A DNA stretch of 64,000 bases. Origin: NCEH01 sp040049195. Its GTDB lineage: Bacteria; Pseudomonadota; Alphaproteobacteria; Rhizobiales; Xanthobacteraceae. Under the pieces are notes generated by a model. The model did not search any database, was not told the origin of the DNA, and saw only the letters and a list, made by a program, of their open reading frames with translations. Position 1 is the stretch's first letter. Every line of letters begins with the position of its first letter. Made by a program: the position numbers and the translations under genes. Below, piece after piece: positions 41,813-49,753 of the stretch. The stretch lies in the NCBI RefSeq assembly GCF_040049195.1, contig NZ_JBDZDL010000004.1; one strand, 5' to 3'.

Positions 41813-42705
41813 CCCTCGCCAACCCGGCCGATCGCGGATCGGCGTCATCCTCCAGCGGGCTCGCGGCAACGCTGCGCCATGCGAAATATGTGATCTCGGA
41901 GAATCCGGTCACGGGCCTCGCCTTCGGCATGTTCCTGGTGCTGATCCTGGCGGCCGCCATAGGCCCCTATATCGTGCCGTATGATCCGCTCGCGAGCGAT
42001 ACCAAGGCGGCGCTTCAGGCGCCCTCCTGGGCCCATTGGTTCGGCACCGACCAGCTCGGGCGCGACATGTTCTCCCGCGTGATCGTCGCGACCCGGCTGG
42101 ACATGGGCATCGCCATCTTCTCGGTGGCTTTGGTGTTCGCGGCGGGCGGCATCGCCGGCATCGCGGCCGGCTTCTTCGGCGGCTGGACGGACCGGATCGT
42201 CGGCCGCATCTCCGATACCATCATGGCCTTTCCACTGTTCGTGCTGGCCATGGGTATCGTCGCGGCGCTGGGCAATACGGTGACCAACATCGTAATCGCC
42301 ACCGCCATCATCAATTTCCCGCTCTATGCCCGCGTCGCACGGGCGGAGGCGGCGATCCGCCGCCAGTCGGGCTTCATCCAGGCGGCACGGCTCACCGGCA
42401 ACAGCGAATGGCGCATCCTGCTGACGCAGATCCTGCCCAATATCCTGCCCATCATGATGGTGCAGATGTCGCTGACCATGGGCTACGCCATCCTCAACGC
42501 CGCCGGCCTGTCCTTCATCGGCCTCGGCGTGCGTCCGCCCACCCCCGAATGGGGGATCATGGTGGCGGAAGGGTCGGCCTTCATCGTTTCCGGCGAATGG
42601 TGGATCGCGCTGTTTCCCGGGCTCGCACTGATGTTCGCGGTGTTCTGCTTCAACCTGCTGGGTGACGGTCTGCGCGACATCGTCGATCCCCAGCGCCGCA
42701 CCTGA
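41809..42705 (+). CDS. ABC transporter permease, DppC/OppC family
   Basis: 298 aa with six predicted helices. Family-typical segments: HWFGTDQLGRDMFSRVIVAT after the first helix, and the EAA loop RLTGNSEWRILLTQILPNILP. The end ILNAAGLSFIGLGVRPPTPEWG is also characteristic. It pairs with the preceding DppB-type permease, which it overlaps by 4 nt, and is followed after 11 nt by the double ATPase. Confidence 0.95.
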   Translation: MTLANPADRGSASSSSGLAATLRHAKYVISENPVTGLAFGMFLVLILAAAIGPYIVPYDPLASDTKAALQAPSWAHWFGTDQLGRDMFSRVIVATRLDMGIAIFSVALVFAAGGIAGIAAGFFGGWTDRIVGRISDTIMAFPLFVLAMGIVAALGNTVTNIVIATAIINFPLYARVARAEAAIRRQSGFIQAARLTGNSEWRILLTQILPNILPIMMVQMSLTMGYAILNAAGLSFIGLGVRPPTPEWGIMVAEGSAFIVSGEWWIALFPGLALMFAVFCFNLLGDGLRDIVDPQRRT

Positions 42706-42716
42706 GGGGGCGTGCC

Positions 42717-44564
42717 ATGCATGGTGTGATCGATATGACGCAGGCCTCTACCCCAGCCCCCGCCGAGGATGCGCGCGGCCCGCTGCTGGAGGTGCATCAC
42801 CTCACGGTGGAGTTCGCCACCCGCAAGGGCATCGTGACCGCGGTCAAGCAGATGGACCTGACCGTCCGCAAGGGCGAGACCGTGGGCATCGTGGGCGAGA
42901 GCGGATCCGGTAAGTCCGTCACCTCCTACACCCTGATGCGCATCCTCGACCGGGCAGGGCGGATTGCGGAAGGCACCATCACCTTCTCCGGCATCGACGT
43001 CGCCAACGCCACGGAACGCACCATGCGCGACCTGCGCGGGCGGGAGATCTCCATGATCTTCCAGAACCCGCGCGCGGCGCTCAATCCGATCCGCAAGGTC
43101 GGCGACCAGATCGGCGACGTGCTGCTGCACCATCTCCAGGCCGAGCCGCGCAATGTGAAGGCGAAGGTGATCGAAATCCTGGAGCAGGTGCGCATTGCCC
43201 GGCCCGAGGAGCGATACCATGCCTATCCGTTCGAGCTGTCGGGCGGCATGTGCCAGCGCATCGTGATCGCGCTCGCGCTCGCGTGCCAGCCGCAATTGCT
43301 GATCGCGGACGAGCCCACCACCGGTCTCGACGTCACCACCCAGAAGGCGGTGATGGACCTTGTGACCGAGCTGACGCGGGCGCGGGGCATGTCCACCATC
43401 CTCATCACCCACGACCTCGGCCTTGCCGCCACCTATTGCGACACGGTGGTGGTGATGGAGAAGGGCAAGGTGGTGGAAACCGCGCCGGCCGAACAGGTTT
43501 TCCGCGCCCCGCAACATCCGTACACGCAGAAACTGGTGCGCGCGACGCCACGGCCGGGGATCTCGCTGAGCGATCTGTTGCCCGAGGTGCCCGTTGTTTC
43601 TCCACCTCTCCCCGAGGGGGAAAGGGCTGTGCCGCAGGCGGCGGGAGAGGAAGCTCCGGTCTCATCGGCAATGCCCGCACCTCACCCCGTCCCTCTCCCC
43701 GCCGGGGAGACGGGAGTATCGGGAATGCCCCTCCTCAAGGTGGAAAACCTCTTGAAGGAGTACCCGCGCCAGGGCGTGCCGATGGGCTTTTTCGCCGGCC
43801 TGTTCGGCAAGAAGGCGCCGCCGGAGGAGGCCATTTTCCGCGCCGTCGACGGGCTCTCGTTCGAGGTGAAGAAGGGCGAGAGCGTCGGCCTCGTGGGCGA
43901 GAGCGGGTGCGGCAAGTCCACCACCTCCACCATCGTCATGCGTCTCATCGATGCCACCTCCGGCAAGATCACTTTCGACGGAACGGACATCGGCGCCATA
44001 CCGGCGAAGGAGTTCGCGCACCATCCCATGCGCCGGCGCATCCAGATGGTGTTCCAGGACCCGACCGACAGCCTTAATCCCCGCTACACGGCGGCGCGCG
44101 CCATCGCCGATCCGCTGCTGCGCATGGGCGAGCAGTTCGGCATTCGCGGCGCGGCGCAGATGCGCGCGAAGGTGGAGGAGCTGGCCACAATGGCAGGCCT
44201 GCCCCTGGACCTGCTGGACCGTTTTCCCCACCAGCTGTCCGGTGGGCAGAAGGCCCGTGTCGGCATCGCCCGCGCCATCGCCCTGAAGCCGGACCTGGTG
44301 ATTTTGGACGAACCCACCGCAGCCCTCGACGTGTCGGTGCAGGCGGTGGTCCTGAACCTTCTGGAAGAGCTGAAGCAGACGCTCGGCATGAGCTATCTCT
44401 TCGTTTCCCACGATCTGCACGTGGTGCGTCTGTTGTGCGACCGGGTCATCGTGATGCGCCAGGGCAAGATGGTGGAGGAGGGGACATCCGAGCAGGTGCT
44501 GGAAGCTCCCAAGGCCGCCTATACGCGTGAATTGATCGCCGCCATTCCCCATCCCCCGGCTTAG
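42717..44564 (+). CDS. Fused double ABC ATPase (DppD-DppF type)
   Basis: 615 aa, with AGGGGG 6 nt before the ATG. The N-terminal ATPase has Walker A GESGSGKS, signature LSGGMCQR and Walker B LLIADEPTTGLD; note Met-Cys in place of the usual Met-Arg/Lys after LSGG. The C-terminal ATPase has GESGCGKST, LSGGQKARVGIARAI and LVILDEPTAALD. In related operons these are often two proteins. The linker, about residues 296-334, is encoded by a copy of the genomic palindromic repeat and is rich in Pro, Ala and Glu. It energises uptake through the two permeases. Confidence 0.94.
   Translation: MHGVIDMTQASTPAPAEDARGPLLEVHHLTVEFATRKGIVTAVKQMDLTVRKGETVGIVGESGSGKSVTSYTLMRILDRAGRIAEGTITFSGIDVANATERTMRDLRGREISMIFQNPRAALNPIRKVGDQIGDVLLHHLQAEPRNVKAKVIEILEQVRIARPEERYHAYPFELSGGMCQRIVIALALACQPQLLIADEPTTGLDVTTQKAVMDLVTELTRARGMSTILITHDLGLAATYCDTVVVMEKGKVVETAPAEQVFRAPQHPYTQKLVRATPRPGISLSDLLPEVPVVSPPLPEGERAVPQAAGEEAPVSSAMPAPHPVPLPAGETGVSGMPLLKVENLLKEYPRQGVPMGFFAGLFGKKAPPEEAIFRAVDGLSFEVKKGESVGLVGESGCGKSTTSTIVMRLIDATSGKITFDGTDIGAIPAKEFAHHPMRRRIQMVFQDPTDSLNPRYTAARAIADPLLRMGEQFGIRGAAQMRAKVEELATMAGLPLDLLDRFPHQLSGGQKARVGIARAIALKPDLVILDEPTAALDVSVQAVVLNLLEELKQTLGMSYLFVSHDLHVVRLLCDRVIVMRQGKMVEEGTSEQVLEAPKAAYTRELIAAIPHPPA
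43602..43716. repeat. Palindromic repeat, copy D, inside the ATPase coding sequence
   Basis: Two half-elements, CCACCTCTCCCCGAGGGGGA and CTCACCCCGTCCCTCTCCCC with GCCGGGGAGA, match the internal palindromes of copies A and B in rearranged order. The whole stretch is in frame and encodes the linker between the two ATPase domains. Confidence 0.7.
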
Positions 44565-44573
44565 GGAACTGCC

Positions 44574-44789
44574 ATGTCCCATCCTGTCGAAAGGACCATT
44601 CCCGCCGTTTCCGACGGGGCGCTGGAGCTGATGCTGGACGGCACGATCGAGGCCTTCGCGCTGAAGATCGAGCCGGACTGGCGGACAGAAGCCCTGGTCA
44701 ACCTGCGGCTGATCGCGGACGCGGCCAATCTGGTGCGCGGCCTCGATCTCGGCGATGAGTTTGATCCTGCCCCGGTGTATCGCCCATGA
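44574..44789 (+). CDS. AtzG-like small amidase partner (DUF4089)
   Basis: 71 aa. It matches the DUF4089/AtzG pattern: a helical protein with ALELMLDGTIEAFALKIEPDWRTEALVNL and LIADAANLVRGLDLGDEFDPAPVY. AtzG and the related HpxX bind and stabilise an AtzE-type amidase, resembling GatC with GatA. It starts 9 nt after the ATPase gene, and its stop overlaps the AtzE-like start (ATGA), as expected for a subunit pair. Confidence 0.85.
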   Translation: MSHPVERTIPAVSDGALELMLDGTIEAFALKIEPDWRTEALVNLRLIADAANLVRGLDLGDEFDPAPVYRP

Positions 44790-46213
44790 ATCTTGCCCTC
44801 GATCCCAAGGCGACGGCGGGCGTGCTGTCCGCATCCGCAACCGCCGCAGAAATCGCCGCCGCCGTCGCCGGCGGAACGGTCACCGCCCGCGCGGTGGTCG
44901 AGGCCGCGCTCGCCCGCATCGCCGCGCTCGATCCCAAGGTGAACGCCTTCACCGACGTGACGGCGGCCCGTGCCCGCGCCCGCGCCGATGCCCTGGACGC
45001 CGCCCGCGCAAATGGGGAAGCCCTAGGTCCGCTCGCGGGCGTTCCGTTCGCCGTGAAAAATCTGTTCGACATCGCCGGCCTGCCCACCCGCGCCGGCTCG
45101 AAGATCAATCGCGAGCTGCCGCCCGCCACCCGCGACGCAACGCTGGTGGAGCGGCTGGAGGCGGCCGGTGCGGTGCTGGTGGGCGGGTTGAACATGGGCG
45201 AATACGCCTACGATTTCACCGGCGAGAATGTCCATGACGGCGCCTCGCGTAATCCCCATGCGCTCGACCATATGACGGGAGGCTCCTCCGGCGGTTCGGG
45301 TGCGGCGATCGCCTCGGGCGAGGTGCCTCTCGCGCTCGGGTCGGATACGAACGGCTCGATCCGCGTGCCGTCCTCGCTTTGCGGCATCTTCGGGCTGAAG
45401 CCCACCTATGGCCGACTCTCGCGCGCCCGCAGTTTCCCGTTCGTGTGCGCCTTCGATCATCTCGGGCCGTTCGCCCGCTCTGCGGCGGACCTCGCGCTCG
45501 CATATGATGCCATGCAGGGCGCGGATGGCGACGACCCGGCGGTCGCCGACCAGCCGGTGGAACCGGCCTTTCCGAGCCTGAAGCAAGGGATCGGCGGGCT
45601 GCGCATCGCGGTCGCCGGAGGCTATTTCCGCCAGCGCGCCATGCCGGAAGCCCTGGCGGTGGTGGACAAGGTGGCACAAGCGGTAGGCGCCACGCGCGCC
45701 ATTGATATTCCGGGCGCGGCGCGCGCCCGCGCCTCGGCCTATATCATTACGGCCGCGGACGGGGCGGCGCTCCATGCGGAACGGCTGCGCACCCGTCCGC
45801 AGGATTACGATCCTGCGGTTCGGGACCGGCTGATCGCCGGGCTTGCCATACCCGCCGCCTGGACCACGGCGGCGCAGCGCTTCCGCCGCCATTTTCGCGC
45901 GCAGATGCTGGCCCTTTTCGAAAATGTGGACATCCTGCTCGCCCCGGCGACACCGACGCGCGCGCCCAAGCTCGGTCAGAAGACTTTCGTTCTCGATGGG
46001 ATCACCCTGCCGGTGCGCCCCAATCTCGGTCTTTTCACCCAGCCGATCTCCTTCATCGGCCTCCCGGTGGCGGCGGTGCCCGTGTGGCCTGACGACGGCC
46101 TTCCGCTCGCGGTGCAGGTCATCGCGCCGCCGTGGCGCGAGGATCTCGCGCTGCGGGTTGCTTATGAACTCGAAGCCCGCGGCATTGCCCGCGCGCCTGT
46201 CGCATCGCTTTAG
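44786..46213 (+). CDS. AtzE-family amidohydrolase (amidase signature enzyme)
   Basis: 475 aa. The Ser-cisSer-Lys triad is visible: Lys91 in FAVKNLFD, the GGSSGGSG loop (Ser167/168) and the nucleophile Ser191 in GSDTNGSIRVP. It groups with AtzE (1-carboxybiuret hydrolase subunit) and HpxY (proposed oxalurate catabolism) through its small partner and the following HpxZ/AtzH gene. It would deaminate a carboxylated ureide or similar amide in the cytoplasm. With an allophanate hydrolase nearby, a product such as allophanate or urea-carboxylate is attractive. The true substrate cannot be read. Confidence 0.88.
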   Translation: MNLALDPKATAGVLSASATAAEIAAAVAGGTVTARAVVEAALARIAALDPKVNAFTDVTAARARARADALDAARANGEALGPLAGVPFAVKNLFDIAGLPTRAGSKINRELPPATRDATLVERLEAAGAVLVGGLNMGEYAYDFTGENVHDGASRNPHALDHMTGGSSGGSGAAIASGEVPLALGSDTNGSIRVPSSLCGIFGLKPTYGRLSRARSFPFVCAFDHLGPFARSAADLALAYDAMQGADGDDPAVADQPVEPAFPSLKQGIGGLRIAVAGGYFRQRAMPEALAVVDKVAQAVGATRAIDIPGAARARASAYIITAADGAALHAERLRTRPQDYDPAVRDRLIAGLAIPAAWTTAAQRFRRHFRAQMLALFENVDILLAPATPTRAPKLGQKTFVLDGITLPVRPNLGLFTQPISFIGLPVAAVPVWPDDGLPLAVQVIAPPWREDLALRVAYELEARGIARAPVASL

Positions 46214-46221
46214 GAGCGCGT

Positions 46222-46620
46222 ATGGAGATCGATATCCCCGAGATCGTGGCCGAGGTCGCCGAAGCCTTCGCGCGCTATGAGGCGGCGCTGGTTGAAAATG
46301 ATGTGCCGGCGCTGGAAGACCTGTTCTTTGACGATCCACGTACCATTCGATACGGCGGCGGCGAGAATCTTTATGGCATGGACGCCATCCGTGCGTTCCG
46401 CCGGGCCCGCTCGCCCGCCGGGCTCATGCGCACGCTCAGCGGCACCGTCATCACCACCTATGGCCGGGATTTCGCAATCGCCTCAACTCTGTTTGCGCGC
46501 GACTCCACGCCCGGGCAGATCGGCCGCCAGCAGCAGAGCTGGGTGCGCTTTCCGAATGGCTGGAAGGTGGTGGCGGCCCATGTCAGCAGCATTCCCCGGC
46601 CGCCCGACGATGCGGCCTGA
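46222..46620 (+). CDS. AtzH/HpxZ-like protein (DUF3225, NTF2-like fold)
   Basis: 132 aa. The SnoaL/NTF2-like DUF3225 domain is complete: AFARYEAALVENDVPALEDLFFDD, TIRYGGGENLYGMDAIRAFRRA, and QQQSWVRFPNGWKVVAAHVS. Homologues are AtzH, linked to removal of a carboxylated intermediate in cyanuric acid breakdown, and HpxZ of the oxalurate cluster. The AGGAG site overlaps the end of the AtzE-like gene, 8 nt before the ATG. The trio AtzG-AtzE-AtzH is therefore complete here. Confidence 0.88.
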   Translation: MEIDIPEIVAEVAEAFARYEAALVENDVPALEDLFFDDPRTIRYGGGENLYGMDAIRAFRRARSPAGLMRTLSGTVITTYGRDFAIASTLFARDSTPGQIGRQQQSWVRFPNGWKVVAAHVSSIPRPPDDAA

Positions 46621-46675
46621 TTGCCTCAGGCAAGATCTTTTCCCCCGTGTCCCACGAATCCGGTAGCGTCGTGTC

Positions 46676-47389
46676 ATGACCTTTTCAGCATCCTCCACCG
46701 AGGCGGCTGCCCGCGTCGCGCGGCCCCGTCGGCGCCGCGCCCAGACGAGGAGTGTGACGCGCACCGAGGAATTGCGGCTGCAGATCGCCGACGACATCGT
46801 GGGTGGTCGCATCGCGCCCGGAACCCCGCTGGAGGAGATGGAGATCGCCCGCCGCTATGGCGTCTCCCGCACGCCGGTGCGCGAGGTCATTCGCGATCTT
46901 GCCGCCTCGGGCCTCGTGGAGACCCGGCCCCATCGCAGCGCCTTGGTGGCGAAGCCGAGCTTCGAGCGGTTGCGGGGCATGTTCGACGTCATGGCCGAGC
47001 TGGAGGCTCTGTGCGCCGGTCTGTGCGCGCTGCATATGACGCGGACGGAGCGCGGCCAATTGCAAGCCATCCATGCCGATCTCGCGGACCTGACGCGCAG
47101 GGGCGACGAAACCAATTACACCTTCCTGAACGAGCGCTTCCATACCTTCCTGTATGGCGGGGCGCACAATGATTATCTCGCCGAGATCACGCTTGCGACA
47201 CGCGCCCGGCTGCAGCCCTTCCGGCGGGCGCAGTTCCGAAATCTCGGCCGCCTCGCGCTCTCCTATGCGGAGCATGACCAAGTGGTGACGGCCATCCTGC
47301 GTGGCGACAAGGCGGAGGCTGCAAACGCCATGCGCGCCCACATCATTACGGTCGAAATCGCGTATGAGCGCTACGCGGAAAGCGTGTGA
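46676..47389 (+). CDS. GntR-family regulator, FCD subfamily
   Basis: 237 aa. A basic N-terminus (RPRRRRAQTRSVTR) precedes the winged helix (IADDIVGGRIAPGTPLEEME, then YGVSRTPVREVIRDLAASGL) and an all-helical FCD effector domain (MFDVMAELEALCAGLCALHM through HIITVEIAYERY), which usually binds a metal and a small carboxylate. It is the last gene of the amide operon and is likely the local repressor. Palindromes at 38761-38776 and 49391-49424 are candidate operators. It is convergent with the atzF-like gene. Confidence 0.92.
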   Translation: MTFSASSTEAAARVARPRRRRAQTRSVTRTEELRLQIADDIVGGRIAPGTPLEEMEIARRYGVSRTPVREVIRDLAASGLVETRPHRSALVAKPSFERLRGMFDVMAELEALCAGLCALHMTRTERGQLQAIHADLADLTRRGDETNYTFLNERFHTFLYGGAHNDYLAEITLATRARLQPFRRAQFRNLGRLALSYAEHDQVVTAILRGDKAEAANAMRAHIITVEIAYERYAESV

Positions 47390-47413
47390 GGCCGCAGCGT
47401 GGCGGCCCCACAC
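47384..47413. terminator. Shared hairpin between GntR and allophanate hydrolase genes
   Basis: GTGTGAGGCCGC and GCGGCCCCACAC form a 12 bp stem with one mismatch and a 6 nt loop. It overlaps the GntR stop and lies 7 nt from the convergent atzF-like stop, so it can serve both genes. No T-run is present. Confidence 0.55.
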
Positions 47414-47419
47414 CTTTGA

Positions 47420-49213
47420 TCAGACGGACTTTGCGGACAAGCTTTCCACATAGGCGCGGAAGCCGCTGAATGCGGTGATGTCGACACAGCCTTGCACGCC
47501 GGCCGCCTCCGCGAGGAAGCCAGCAACGCGCCTCCCGTCAGCCAAGATGACGCTGCCGAGACCGAGCGGCGCGGGGATCTGCGCTAGCAGGCGGCCGACG
47601 CCCTCGAACGGCAGGGACCAGACCTCGCCCGCGAGCGATCCTCCACCCTCGCCGACACGGGTAACGCCCGGCCGGGGCACGCCGCCGGGCAGCAGAGACA
47701 TCCGATAAAGTGGGGCGGTGTTAACCGTTCCCACCAGCCGCCCGCCGAGGGCGACCAGCTCCCCGTTCAGCCCCATGCCGGACAGATGGGCGCCAAACAC
47801 GCAGATATCGAGCCTGCTCGCTTCAGCCTCCGGGGTGTCCGGTGCGACCGGCGGGGCGGTTTCCCCCGTCGCGCCCAAGGGTAGGCCGGTGGAAGCTGCG
47901 AACGCGCGGGCGATGGTGGCGAGCTTGGCATCGTTGCCGGCGGGGGCCAGCAGCGTGATGCCATAGGGCACGCCGCTCGCGGCGATGGCGGCCGGCACGG
48001 CGGTGCCGCACATGTCCAGCAGATTGACGAAATTGGTATAGGTGCCATTGCGCGAATTGAGGCGGATCGGGTCGGCCAGCACGGCGTCCAGCGTATAGGC
48101 CGTCGGCGCGGTGGGCAGCACGATGGCATCAAGCGATGCGAGCACGGGCTTCACCTTGGCCTTCAATTCCTGAAGGCGGTATAGGGCGCGGAATAGATCC
48201 GCCGCCGATCCCTTGGCGCCCGCCTCGGTGATGGTGCGCGTGACCGGGTGGACCGCATCCGGATTGGTGGTGAGCAGCCTTTCCGCGACGATCCAGCGCT
48301 CAGCGACCCAAGGGCCTTCATAAAGCAACCGTGCCGTTTCGGCGAAGGGCGCGTAGTCGAATTCCATCAGTTCGGCACCCGAGGCACGCAGCCGATCAAG
48401 CGCGTCCTCGTAAGCCTTTGCGGCGTCTTCGTCGCCGAAGAATTCACGTTGGGCGACCGGCAGGATGCCGAGGACCGGCGCCGCCGGCGCGGCCATCGGC
48501 CCGAGGGGCAGGGCACGCGAGAATGCGTCCGTGGGATCGAAGCCGGCCATCACCTGAAGCGCTGCCATGGCATCGTCCACCGTCATTGCAAAGACCGAGA
48601 TGGCGTCGAGTGTGCGACAGGCCGGCACGAGGCCGGTGTTGGGCACGAGGCCGAGGCTCGGCTTTACGCCCACGATGTTCTGAAGCATGGCGGGAACCCG
48701 GCCCGAGCCCGCGGTGTCCGTGCCTAGCGCCAGCGGCACGATGCCGGCGGAGACCGCCGAGGCCGAGCCGGAAGAGGAGCCGCCCGGCACCAGATCGGCC
48801 TTGAAGGCATTGCGTGGAATGCCATAGGGCGAGCGCGTGCCGACAAGGCCGGTGGCGAATTGATCGAGATTGGTCTTGCCGATGATGAGCGCGCCGGCTG
48901 CCTTGAGGCGAGCGATCACGGTGGCATCGGCGGTCGGCTCATAAGCGAAGGCCGGGCAGGCGGCGGTGGTGGGCAAGCCGGCGACGTCGATATTGTCCTT
49001 CACCGCGATGGGAATGCCGTAGAGCGGCAGGCTGGTGTCGCCATCGCGTTCCAGCGCGGCCGCTTCCGCCAGCACGTCCGTTTCAGGGCGCAGGGTAATG
49101 AAGATCGCCGGATCGTCATGGGCGGCGATACGCTCATAAGTCTGGCGCACCGTGTCGCTGGGAGAGCGTGATCCCTGGCGATGTGCGGCGAGAAGACTGG
49201 CGACCGTGGGCAT
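47420..49213 (-). CDS. atzF: Allophanate hydrolase (AtzF family)
   Basis: 597 aa from ATG 49213, which has GGAG 6 nt upstream. The amidase domain carries Lys72 in IAVKDNIDVAG, the GGSSSGSA loop (about 143-150) and nucleophile Ser169 in GTDTAGSGRVPA. The C-terminal 120 residues (FGAHLSGMGLNGELVALGGR, then GSVILADGRRVAGFLAEA) form the accessory domain found in true allophanate hydrolases, needed for complete release of two ammonium and two CO2. No urea carboxylase gene is adjacent, so allophanate probably comes from the AtzE-type route encoded convergently. Confidence 0.92.
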   Translation of the reverse strand: MPTVASLLAAHRQGSRSPSDTVRQTYERIAAHDDPAIFITLRPETDVLAEAAALERDGDTSLPLYGIPIAVKDNIDVAGLPTTAACPAFAYEPTADATVIARLKAAGALIIGKTNLDQFATGLVGTRSPYGIPRNAFKADLVPGGSSSGSASAVSAGIVPLALGTDTAGSGRVPAMLQNIVGVKPSLGLVPNTGLVPACRTLDAISVFAMTVDDAMAALQVMAGFDPTDAFSRALPLGPMAAPAAPVLGILPVAQREFFGDEDAAKAYEDALDRLRASGAELMEFDYAPFAETARLLYEGPWVAERWIVAERLLTTNPDAVHPVTRTITEAGAKGSAADLFRALYRLQELKAKVKPVLASLDAIVLPTAPTAYTLDAVLADPIRLNSRNGTYTNFVNLLDMCGTAVPAAIAASGVPYGITLLAPAGNDAKLATIARAFAASTGLPLGATGETAPPVAPDTPEAEASRLDICVFGAHLSGMGLNGELVALGGRLVGTVNTAPLYRMSLLPGGVPRPGVTRVGEGGGSLAGEVWSLPFEGVGRLLAQIPAPLGLGSVILADGRRVAGFLAEAAGVQGCVDITAFSGFRAYVESLSAKSV

Positions 49214-49284
49214 GCGGAGCTCCGAAGCAATTCGCCATGAGCTAAGCAGGAACCGGGCCACACAGGACGTTTCTGACCGCCGTG

Positions 49285-49310
49285 CCGCGCGCCTTCTCAA
49301 AGGCGCGCGG
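49285..49310. terminator. Strong hairpin in the atzF upstream region
   Basis: CCGCGCGCCTT and AAGGCGCGCGG form a perfect 11 bp stem with a CTCA loop. It lies 72 nt upstream of the atzF-like start and downstream of the small membrane-protein gene. It may end the latter's transcript or be part of the atzF leader. Confidence 0.45.
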
Positions 49311-49390
49311 GCGCTGGAAAAGCCAATACCGGCCGGCGACCATGCCTACTGGTCAGCGGCTGGCTGAGCCGCCAAACACGCATGGAAAAT

Positions 49391-49424
49391 GTCTACTTAA
49401 TAAGCATATGCTCATTAAATAGAC
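49391..49424. promoter_or_regulatory. 34 bp AT-rich palindrome, candidate regulator operator
   Basis: The arms GTCTACTTAATAAGCAT and ATGCTCATTAAATAGAC are complementary except at two symmetric pairs. The centre AGCATATGCT is perfect. The stretch is strikingly AT-rich in a high-GC window and lies 178 nt upstream of the atzF-like start. It is likely a protein-binding site, with the nearby GntR-FCD regulator as first candidate. Confidence 0.55.
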
Positions 49425-49448
49425 TTATAAATCGCCATTGCATGCATA

Positions 49449-49652
49449 TCACGGCCTTGCCGGATTGGATGGCGTGACGCCCGGGGGCGTAGCGGGCGAT
49501 GTCGTGGGGGGCGCGGGCTCGATGACCGTCGGCACATTGGCCGGCGCGGTTTCGGTCGGATCCGGCGTGCCGCGGCCGGAAAACATGACCGCCGCCGTCA
49601 TGGCCGCGACCAGGACGACGGCGCCCACTGTGAGGGTTGTGCCGCGAGACAT
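49449..49652 (-). CDS. Small single-helix membrane protein with Pro/Thr-rich tail
   Basis: 67 aa with GGAGGA 6 nt before the ATG, so translation is well supported. One N-terminal membrane helix (about 7-25, TLTVGAVVLVAAMTAAVMFS) is followed by a 40-residue tail rich in Pro, Thr and Ala (TETAPANVPTVIEPAPPTTS), probably periplasmic. No family is recognised. It sits between the atzF-like gene and purU. Confidence 0.65.
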   Translation of the reverse strand: MSRGTTLTVGAVVLVAAMTAAVMFSGRGTPDPTETAPANVPTVIEPAPPTTSPATPPGVTPSNPARP

Positions 49653-49720
49653 GTGGCTCCTCCAGAGCTGTTTGACCTGACGTTATCAACGCCGGAAGAG
49701 CGGTCTGGTTCATTGCGTCC

Positions 49721-49745
49721 TAATGCCGGACCCTGTCCGGCATTA
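49721..49745 (-). terminator. Hairpin after purU
   Basis: TAATGCCGGAC and GTCCGGCATTA form a perfect 11 bp stem around a 3 nt loop, ending 8 nt beyond the purU stop. There is no U-tail, but the stem is strong. Confidence 0.65.
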
Positions 49746-49753
49746 GGCAGGTC

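Noticed and set aside
43250..44077. Separate overlapping gene inside the double ATPase
   Set aside because: Arg/Gly-rich out-of-frame translation with no domain; the main frame is a continuous pair of ATPases.
44574..49213. Classical cyanuric acid degradation cluster
   Set aside because: No AtzD (cyanuric acid hydrolase) is present and an ABC importer is integrated, so only the lower part of that pathway is supported.
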